Of a DNA stretch of 64,000 nt, positions 54,179-62,700 are shown one piece after another. How positions within the stretch are numbered: position 1 is the stretch's first letter; each line of letters opens with the position of its first letter. The stretch covers positions 1 to 64,000 of the forward strand of contig CANFLL010000009.1 of NCBI GenBank assembly GCA_947447825.1, in the 5' to 3' direction. The DNA is from Chitinophagaceae bacterium (lineage in GTDB: Bacteria; Bacteroidota; Bacteroidia; Chitinophagales; Chitinophagaceae). The notes under the pieces are model-generated. The model saw only the letters and a list, made by a program, of their open reading frames with translations. It had not been told where the DNA came from and did not search any database. The position numbers and the translations under genes were made by a program.

Positions 54179-54690
54179 AATATTTTATAAACCGGTTTGT
54201 CTAAAAAAACAACTAATCATCAGTAGATGACAGCTTGCCTAAGCATTGAAAAAGAATAAGTTATACCATGTTATACTGTCAGTATTCCTTATTATAGCCA
54301 AATAGGCATAAGTAAAGGATTGCAAAGGTAGGGGGAACAGCCCTAAGTTGTAAATTATTTTTTGATGAATTTTTCCATCTACACAAGGTTTTAACAAGAA
54401 AGTAAGTAAAATAATAATGGATAATTGTCAATCGACAATTTGCATTCGATTCAACCTGTTTTTATCAAAACACCTTTTTATTAATTATTACTTTTCAATT
54501 GCATACTATATTTTAAAAGTAATTTTTCATAGTTGTTGTTCTTCGCTAAAGTATTAAGCAATGAATAATCAATTACAATACAGGTAATCTTCCATGTTAA
54601 TTAATCATTACCATATTGTTATCGTTGTGTGAACTGTCTTTTTAAAGAATTCATAACTACACATTTGCAGCCTCTTAATAAAACAATATT
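54179..54690. other. 512-base divergent spacer between rpoB and a TonB receptor gene
   Basis: Contains the rpoB promoter and leader and a small AATTGTC/GACAATT hairpin (54423-54440). No ribosomal protein gene or remnant of rplL is visible. A CACATTTG near 54660 is close to, but not, the -7 consensus for the receptor gene. Confidence 0.5.
54323..54330 (-). promoter_or_regulatory. -7 promoter element of rpoB
   Basis: The minus strand reads TACCTTTG, an exact TAnnTTTG match; predicted start near 54317, 139 bases before the rpoB ATG. Confidence 0.55.
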
Positions 54691-57459
54691 ATGCAAATGG
54701 CTACATTTTCAAAGCGTTTATTAGTTTTCGTATCCCTCTCTGTTTCCTCATTTTTAACAGTCGTAAATGCACAATCCATTAAGGGTAAAGTTCTTGATGC
54801 CACAACAGGCGAACCACTAGTTGGGGCGGTGGTTAAGTTAGAAAACACAAAGTTTAGAACCATTGTGAAATTGGATGGCACCTATTCTTTCGCAAAACTT
54901 CCTCTCGGTAATTACACCATTAAGGTAAATTATGAAGGTTTTGCAAATGGAGAATTGCAAACTATCACTCTTTCCGACAATAGCACCAAGACCATTAGTT
55001 TCGATTTAAAGCCTACGGCTAATGAGCTATCCTCAGTAACTGTATCAACTTCTACTGAAAAGAATGGTGAAGTGGGTGCTAGGAGATTAGAAAAAATATC
55101 TGAACCAATTATTAATGTTTTGTCATCAAAATCAATACAGTTATTGCCTGACATCACGGTTGCCAATGCTTTGCAAAGGGTTAGTGGCGTAACAATTGAA
55201 AGAAGTAGTAATGGAGAAGGCCGTTATCCTATTATTCGTGGTATGGAAAAACGTTATATCAATACCTTGGTAAACGGCATTAAGATTCCTAGTCCTGATA
55301 ATAAAAATCGTTTTATTCCATTAGATCTTTTTCCTTCCGAATTATTAGAAAGACTAGAGGTAAGTAAAAACCTTACCCCATCGATGGAAGGGGATGCCAT
55401 TGGAGGTACTATTAATTTGGTAATGAAAGATGCTCCAGAAAAAGAACTTTTTCATATTAGTGCTGCTACTGGATACAGCGATATATTCATGAATCAAGCA
55501 TACCAACACTTCGATCATAATGTAATTAACAAACAATCGCCTAATGAAATTCATGGAGCTAGTTATGTGTCTACTCCAGCAGATTTTTCATTAACTAGCC
55601 TACATTCAACAAACATTAAAGCGCCAATCAATACCACCCTTAATGCATCTTATGGTAACAGATATGGAAAAACAAAACAGTTTGGTTTGATTGTTTCTGG
55701 TAGTTTTCAAAATATTTATAAAGGAACAAAATCTACCTTTTTCTTGCCAAACGCGCAACCTGGTGTTAATAATACACCTCAATTTGTTGATTTATTATAT
55801 AGAAAGTATTCAAACCAAAGCCAGCGTTTTGGGTTAAATGCCAAACTAGATTACCAAATAAATAAGAATAATAAAATTACTTTGGTAAACACTTTTGTAA
55901 GATTGGATGATTTTCAATATCGCTATACTATCGATTCTGTTTTACTTAATCATTTGGCTGATGAAAGCTTTAGAAGTATATGGCAATATCAATCCATTTA
56001 CAACACTACATTGCAAGGCATCCATCAATTGGCTAATTCCTTTAAGATTGATTGGTCGTTAGTTTATTCGATTGCCAATAACCACAGACCAGATGTGCAA
56101 GAGTTTACGCACGAATATCCTGCGGTATATTCCACAGAAAAAGATTTGGTTCAAAATCTATCTACCATTTGGACACATAATAGCGATAAGGATTATGATG
56201 CTTACTTGAATCTTACCAAAGCAACAAAGATTGCAAATAGAAGAACTGAGTTCAAAGTGGGTGGAATGATAAGAGTTAAAAGGAGAGATAACTTTTACGA
56301 TAAATATAGTTTGAATGCATCTAAGCAAGTTTATACAACAATGGATGCTGCAAAGTTTGTATTTAATCCAGTTCTAGATGGAATGGTGGACAGAGCGGAT
56401 GGAAACAATTACACTTTTGATGAAACTATTGGTGCTGGTTATTTTCAAGCTAAAATTCAGTTATCCGATAAATTAGAAGCCATTGGTGGGGTAAGGGTTG
56501 AAAATACTAACCAAAAATACAATACTCAAGAAAGTACTGATAATCCTTATGTGAAAGGTAAAATTTGGTACACGGATGTATTGCCTAGTTTGCAATTTAA
56601 ATATTTAATAGATAATAAAAATTCCATTCGTTTAGCCTACAATAAAGCATTATCACGACCAGGTTTTGCGGAGTTGATACCTGCTGGTGCGGCTATTTTT
56701 GAAACATTTAAAGAAACAGGAAATCCTTCATCTTTAAATCATACTACCTCCGACAATTTTGAGTTGAGGTATGAAATGTTTGGCAACAAGGCTGATCAGT
56801 TATTGCTGGGGGCTTTTTATAAAGATATTCAAGACCCAATTGAGTTCTCTGCAGTTAAGTCTGGGGTAACAAGTCAAGAATTACAACCGAGTAATTTTGG
56901 TAAATCTAATAATTATGGATTCGAAGCCGTTTACACAAAATATATTGGAGCTTTTGGAATAATGGCTAATTACACCTACACTAACTCTACCCTTACTGTA
57001 GATAAGATTTTTAAATATTATGACCCAACAAAAGGTTCTACTTCAAAGATACTTTCAGAGACAAGACCATTACAAGGGCAGTCTAAGCATATAGGAAACT
57101 TATCTTTCATGTATAAGAATCCTAAAAACGGGTTAGATGTTCAAGTAGCTTTTGTTTACACAGGCGAAAGAGTTGCATTGGTAAGTCCTTATTACGGCCT
57201 TGATTATTGGCAAGCACCAACAACACAATTAGATCTTTCTTTTGAAAAGAAAATTGTGAAAGGTATTTCTGTTTATGGCAAACTGAATAATCTTACTAAT
57301 ACACCGTTTATTCTACAATTACATCAGTCTTACAATAACTATATTGCTCAAAGTGGTTCGCAAAAACTCGATTTGCAAACAGATCCAAACAGTAAAATAA
57401 TTGTTCAGAAGGATTTGTATAAAGCTACCTACCTTTTTGGTTTTCGTTTTAAACTTTAA
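54691..57459 (+). CDS. TonB-dependent receptor with CarboxypepD_reg-like N-terminal domain
   Basis: A 922-residue receptor. A signal peptide (about 1-27, ending TVVNAQ) precedes a carboxypeptidase regulatory-like domain (about 28-110, IKGKVLDATTGEPLVGAVV). The plug follows (about 130-260, with NALQRVSGVTIERSSNGEG and EVSKNLTPSMEGDAIGGTINLVMKD quoted here in part), then the barrel to a C-terminal YLFGFRFKL. The GDAIGGTINL and RSxGEGRYPIIRGMEKRY segments recall receptors of the CirA/FecA-like or outer-membrane-protein-repair group. No SusD gene follows; the next gene encodes a beta-helix lipoprotein 24 bases downstream, so the two probably work as a pair. Substrate unknown. Confidence 0.9.
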   Translation: MQMATFSKRLLVFVSLSVSSFLTVVNAQSIKGKVLDATTGEPLVGAVVKLENTKFRTIVKLDGTYSFAKLPLGNYTIKVNYEGFANGELQTITLSDNSTKTISFDLKPTANELSSVTVSTSTEKNGEVGARRLEKISEPIINVLSSKSIQLLPDITVANALQRVSGVTIERSSNGEGRYPIIRGMEKRYINTLVNGIKIPSPDNKNRFIPLDLFPSELLERLEVSKNLTPSMEGDAIGGTINLVMKDAPEKELFHISAATGYSDIFMNQAYQHFDHNVINKQSPNEIHGASYVSTPADFSLTSLHSTNIKAPINTTLNASYGNRYGKTKQFGLIVSGSFQNIYKGTKSTFFLPNAQPGVNNTPQFVDLLYRKYSNQSQRFGLNAKLDYQINKNNKITLVNTFVRLDDFQYRYTIDSVLLNHLADESFRSIWQYQSIYNTTLQGIHQLANSFKIDWSLVYSIANNHRPDVQEFTHEYPAVYSTEKDLVQNLSTIWTHNSDKDYDAYLNLTKATKIANRRTEFKVGGMIRVKRRDNFYDKYSLNASKQVYTTMDAAKFVFNPVLDGMVDRADGNNYTFDETIGAGYFQAKIQLSDKLEAIGGVRVENTNQKYNTQESTDNPYVKGKIWYTDVLPSLQFKYLIDNKNSIRLAYNKALSRPGFAELIPAGAAIFETFKETGNPSSLNHTTSDNFELRYEMFGNKADQLLLGAFYKDIQDPIEFSAVKSGVTSQELQPSNFGKSNNYGFEAVYTKYIGAFGIMANYTYTNSTLTVDKIFKYYDPTKGSTSKILSETRPLQGQSKHIGNLSFMYKNPKNGLDVQVAFVYTGERVALVSPYYGLDYWQAPTTQLDLSFEKKIVKGISVYGKLNNLTNTPFILQLHQSYNNYIAQSGSQKLDLQTDPNSKIIVQKDLYKATYLFGFRFKL

Positions 57460-57483
57460 TTTTTATCTATTAAATTGAATTAA

Positions 57484-58878
57484 ATGAAAAATATATTCTC
57501 TTGTTTATTACTTATGGGTACACTTTTAGTGCTACTCAATTCATGTTCGAAAGTTGCTGATAGCAAAGATTTATCTAAAGCAGTTGTTCAAATAGCTGCT
57601 CCAATTAGCGATGCTGCATGTTTGTCTGGTGCCATAAAAGGAACAATGCTTGAAGGTAAAACATACCATGTTTGTGGCGACATCATTATAAACAAAGGTG
57701 ATACCCTTACTATTCAAGAAGGAGTTAAAGTATTGTTTGAAGGAAGCTTTGGTTTGGGTGTAAAAGGTAGCCTTATCTCTTTAGGTACTAAAGAAAAGCC
57801 AAACTGGTTTACTTATGATAGTGCTACTCTGGTACGTACTGATAACATTGGTGCCGACCCTACAAAAGATCCTGCTTTGAAAGGATTGTGGACGGGCATT
57901 TTGGGGGACACCTCTTGTTATTTAATGGTAATTAAATGGACACATGTTGAGTTTGCTGGTGGAAAGGCGAGTGCAAAGCTTTCAGCTATTTCAAAGCCAT
58001 ATCCTATTTATTTTGCTAATCCTTACGGCACTTTTGTTTTAGAAGATTCTTGGTTGTATGGTAGTGTTGATGATCCTATTCGTACGTTAGGAGGAAAGAT
58101 TGCAGTTTTTAGAAATACTTTCGAGAAATGTGGACTTACTGGTGGGGAAGCATTAAATGCAAAAGCTGGTACAATTGGTGATTTTGCATATAATGTATGT
58201 ATTGGTATTGCTACCAATGGACCTAAACTTTCCAATTCTGGCGCAATAATCGGTGTGCCAGGTTCTAACTTACATATCTACAATAACACTATCATAAACT
58301 GTGGTTACAGAAGAGCTGCTGCTGGTAGAGGTGGTTCTATCAATTTTGAGCAAGATGCTGCGGGCTTGGCTTACAACAATATTATGGTGAACTGTAAGTT
58401 TGGTATTCGAATTGTGGCAAATCCAATTGCAGATACTGCCAATACTCACTATGGTTATAATCTTAATTATGGTGATTCTGCTTCGGTAGTAAATCAGTTT
58501 ATACCATCTACTTCCATCAGTACAGCTATTACAACTCCTCAATCAACAAATATTCCAAACGACTATTCTTTTCTTCCTACTGGTTGGAAAATAGGAGACA
58601 CATACACAGCACCAACTTCTATTATCGGAGCTAATAATCCACTATTTATCAACGGACCAGTTCCGTTGCCTGCTGGAGCAAGGTTGCAAGACATTTCTGT
58701 TGTTGGCAACTACAACTTCCGTTTGCAATCTACTTCTCCTTGTGCTGGTAAAGGATACACTGGCTTTAACGCAAGAGGTGATGTTGCAGTGGATGCAAAA
58801 TATGGCGTTACCGAATTAACTCCTCCGGGAAAAGATTTAGGTGCTTATCAGCTTGATGGCACAGGTAACCAACACTAA
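57484..58878 (+). CDS. Surface lipoprotein with parallel beta-helix fold
   Basis: A 464-residue lipoprotein with the lipobox LVLLNSC (Cys near residue 21). The mature part begins with a segment of Gly/Thr-rich strands (GDTLTIQEGVKVLFEGSFGLGVKG) and continues with regular turns, such as GSNLHIYNNTIINCG and AAGLAYNNIMVNC, typical of right-handed parallel beta-helices (PbH1-type repeats). It ends DLGAYQLDG, as seen in such proteins. Following the TonB receptor by 24 bases, it is a plausible surface partner for substrate capture. No catalytic residues of a known lyase family are clear. Confidence 0.85.
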   Translation: MKNIFSCLLLMGTLLVLLNSCSKVADSKDLSKAVVQIAAPISDAACLSGAIKGTMLEGKTYHVCGDIIINKGDTLTIQEGVKVLFEGSFGLGVKGSLISLGTKEKPNWFTYDSATLVRTDNIGADPTKDPALKGLWTGILGDTSCYLMVIKWTHVEFAGGKASAKLSAISKPYPIYFANPYGTFVLEDSWLYGSVDDPIRTLGGKIAVFRNTFEKCGLTGGEALNAKAGTIGDFAYNVCIGIATNGPKLSNSGAIIGVPGSNLHIYNNTIINCGYRRAAAGRGGSINFEQDAAGLAYNNIMVNCKFGIRIVANPIADTANTHYGYNLNYGDSASVVNQFIPSTSISTAITTPQSTNIPNDYSFLPTGWKIGDTYTAPTSIIGANNPLFINGPVPLPAGARLQDISVVGNYNFRLQSTSPCAGKGYTGFNARGDVAVDAKYGVTELTPPGKDLGAYQLDGTGNQH

Positions 58879-58900
58879 AATTTATTTTTCAACTTTATAT

Positions 58901-58934
58901 AAATGGTCTGTAGCAGCGTTGTTACAGACCATTT
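58901..58934 (+). terminator. Intrinsic terminator after the beta-helix lipoprotein gene
   Basis: AAATGGTCTGTA and TACAGACCATTT, a perfect 12-bp stem with a 10-base loop, followed by TAATTTG. Confidence 0.85.
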
Positions 58935-58983
58935 TAATTTGATTTATAACGTATGCCTGCAATTGATTATCGTGTAATTAGTT

Positions 58984-59414
58984 TTCAAGGGTATGTAAAT
59001 TCAATCATTAATGATCTGTGCCAGATACCAACCGATGTAATTTTAATCATTAATGATCTCGGCTAGATATCAAGGGTATGTAAATTTAATCATTAATGTT
59101 CTGCGCCAGATACCAACCGATGTAATTTTAATCATTAATGATCTCGGCTAGATATCAAGGGTATGTAAATTCAATCATTAATGATCTGCGCCAGATACCA
59201 ACCGATGTAAATTCAATCATTAATGATCTTGGCTAGATATCAAGGGTATGTAAATTTAATCATTAATGATCTGCGCCAGATACCAACCGATGTAATTTTA
59301 ATCATTAATGATCTCGGCTAGATATCAAGGGTATGTAAATTTAATCATTAATGATCTGCGCCAGATACCAACCGATGTAATTTTAATCATTAATGATCTC
59401 GGCTAGATATCAAG
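58984..59414 (+). repeat. 85-bp tandem array of five near-identical copies
   Basis: Five units at exact 85-bp steps (58984, 59069, 59154, 59239, 59324), then a partial copy. Each unit has two halves: ATCAAGGGTATGTAAATT..., and ATACCAACCGATGTAA.... Each half carries the palindrome ATCATTAATGAT, whose centres are 42 or 43 bp apart. Copies differ at only a few positions, so the array looks recent or homogenised. It lies between a terminator and the giant-protein gene, with no unique spacers and no cas genes. The rest of the 835-base gap (59415-59713) has a short leader with no clear -7 element. Confidence 0.95.
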
Positions 59415-59713
59415 TACTAACCCTATAAGGGTTCAAAAATCATTAACCATTAACAACTGTTTCTCCGAGAACATATTGCGTTAACAAATTAGTAATAGTA
59501 AGTTAACGATAAGGTTACAATTTGGTAACAAACAGATTTGAATATTGCGCTTCGAATGAAACGTCATTCAAAGTAATATATGGTTAACAGCCCCCTCAAC
59601 CCGCAATTCTCGTTTTCTCTCTCAAATACACCTCATCAATACGATGGTTTACTGTTAAACCAGTATGCCCTCATTTGTATAAACGTTTTAATTTTTAATT
59701 AAACAAACAAAAA

Positions 59714-62700
59714 ATGAAAAAAGAACATTTACACGTCAAGCAACGTCTCTTGAAAATGAAGAGTGTTGTTGTTTTAATGTTACTCGCCCTGTTTTGGACG
59801 GGAGCAAGTTTTGCGCAAGTCAATCTGGTAACCTGGAATTTTGCAGGTACAGCTTCAACAGACTTTTCTGCTAGTGCTGCAAATAGAAATGGGGTTAGAA
59901 GTACAGGACTTGCTTCTATTGGTAGTGGGTATTCTCTTTATGACATCACTAACTCAAACAATACAACCCTTACTTACAAGGCGGCTTCAAATAATTATTT
60001 TGCTTTGCAAGCTTACAACAATGCATTTGCAAATAATACCACCGATTATATCCAGACTTCAGTTTCGTTACCTACAGGTTATGTTTTTGGGTCAAACCCA
60101 TTAAGTCTTGTTATTCTATCTGGCGGTAGTAGTGCTACCAACAAAAAGTATTATAAAGTTTATTACCAGTATAGTTCAAGTACCTCTGGCATTCCTACGT
60201 CGGCAGTAACCACATCAACAGGTTCCACAGTTGGTTCAGGTATTGCAAACGGAACTGGATCGGCAAGTACTACTGCTTATGACGAAGTAGATGAAGTTCC
60301 TGCTTGGGTAAGTCCCACTACAACATCAGTTTCAGTGGCCAATACCAACACCATTACCATTCCTGCTCCAAGTAATAGTAGTTCTACCGTTTTAACCATT
60401 CAAGTAAGATTATGGAGTAGCAATGCTTCTGGAAACTGGCGTATGGGCTTATTTCAATTGACTGCACCTAACGGAGATATTGTTTCGCCTGTGCCAACGA
60501 TTTCTTCTTTTTCACCTGCTACTTCTACTCTTTTTGCAGGTTCTACTGCTCAAACTTTATCTATAGTAGGAACCAACTTCGATAATACAACGCCTACAAC
60601 TGTTACCTTCAATGGTAATACAAAAACCGTTACTTATAATAGTAGTACCCAAATTTCTATTCCATTGACCGCTACGGATTTACAAACTGCTGGCACTTAC
60701 CCGATTGTTGTGGCAAATGGTTCTAATACTGTTTCTGCAAATTATACAGTATTGTCTGCACCCACAGTAAGCATTGCCGATAATGGCACTCAGCCAAGTG
60801 CAGGAAATGTTTTACAGGCAAGTACAAAGAATAATTTACAAAGCTTTGTAATAAATAACTCAACATCTAGCCTTGCAACACTAAGCACCTTAAAAGCTCA
60901 TTTTACGGGTACTTACACTGCAAGTGATATTAACTCGTTTAAAGTTTACTACAATAGTTCAAATAGTTTGGCAAGTGCTACTCAAGTAGCTACTTCTGTA
61001 AGTGCTTCAACTAATACTTCTCAATCTACAACTGGTAGTGAGACGATTAATTTTACTGTAAATAAAACATTGGTACAAGGTAATAACTACTTCTGGGTAG
61101 TTGTAAGCCCTGATGCGAGTGCAAATATTACAAGCCCGTTCTCTACAGTTAGGGCAACAGCACTTACTAGCAGCGATTTTGGCTTTACAACTGCTACCAT
61201 TTCTAGCGCATCTGTAAGTGCAGGTGGCACACAAACTATTGCGCAAGGGCAAACAGTTTATATGGATGATATTACCAATCAACCTTCTGGAAACATTGCT
61301 CAAAATGCAAAAGTTGCCTTGGCTGGTTTCTATCTAAACCCTTATGCTTCATCGTTATTTAGTGGTGTAAATGTGTATGCCACAGGTTCTGCAACTGCAA
61401 CAGACATTACTTCAATTGCTATTTACAAAGATGTAAACAACAATGGGGTTTATGATGCAGGTACCGATGTATTGGTTTCTACCAATACACCAACTTTTAG
61501 TACATCAAATACCACTCCTATAGCTTTTACATTGAATCAGACAATTAGTAGCAAAACACAATACCTGATTGTTGCAACCATTGGCGATGTATTCGTTTCA
61601 ACCATTGGTCACACAGTTCAATTGGCTATTAATGACCAAGATTTCACTGTTTCTAACTATCCTGCAGCAGGTGCTTCTAATGGTGGAAATTCATTATCTA
61701 TCGTTGCGCCAACTGGTACATCAACCCTTGCTACTAATGGTACACCAGTTGCTACCATTTCTTCATTAGTAACAACTAGTGCTGCGGCAGTTCCCGTTTA
61801 CAGCTTCGATTTTCATAATGATAATACAAATACAAATGCAGCTTCTTTAATCTCTCAAATAGTAATTGGGCAAGGAAGTGCAAACAGCGCACTATTTGTA
61901 AACTGGAGTAACATTATTGGTGGTGCAACTTTGTCTGACGGTGCAAATACATTAACTGGAACTGTAGGAACTAGCGGAATCACTTTCGCATCAATCCCTA
62001 CTACTACTACTGATGCATTAGGATATGTAGCAACAAATACTACTAAGACTTATACATTAAGTATCTATCTAAAATCTTCTTTATCTACTGCAATACAGCA
62101 AGGAATTAATGGTGCTCAGTTGGCATTTGCACTTATAAATAGTAGTTTCACACTTACAGGTAGCACATTAGCAGCTAGCCAAAGCATTAATTCTGGTACA
62201 ACAAATGGCGCAATTAGTGTAGTTGCAACTAAACTTGCCTATGTGCAAGCGCCTACAAGTGGTTCTCCAAATGTTGTATTAACACCTGCTGTTACTGTTC
62301 AAGCAGTAGATGCTAATGGTAACTATGCAACAAGTTACGCTGGTACAGTAACTTTAGCTTCTAATCCTACTGGTATTAATGGAACATTGTCTGCATCTAC
62401 TTCTAATGGCTTGGCAACATTCAGTACCTTACAATTTACTTCTACAGGTACTTACTCTATTACAGCAACTTCTGGTAGTTTAACAAGTGTTAGTAGTAAT
62501 GCACTTATTGCAAATGCGTTGTATACAGGTAATGCTGCTGGTACAGCATATACTTGGGAAGCTGCTAATGTTTGGGGAACATCATCATCAAACACAGCAA
62601 CTACGAGCTGGACCGAAGGTGATGATGCTCATTTTGTAAACAAAGCTGCAACTGTTACTTTAGGTAGTAGTCATACTGCCACAAGCTTAAATTTTGATAC

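Noticed and set aside
54179-54690. Ribosomal protein L10-type leader or rplL remnant upstream of rpoB
   Set aside because: No coding remnant or recognisable structured leader apart from a small hairpin.
58984-59414. Possible CRISPR array
   Set aside because: The whole 85-bp unit repeats with no variable spacers, and no cas genes are near.
61007-61303. Cys/Arg-rich 98-codon minus-strand ORF
   Set aside because: Shadow of the giant secreted-protein gene; composition reflects Thr/Ser codons read backwards.
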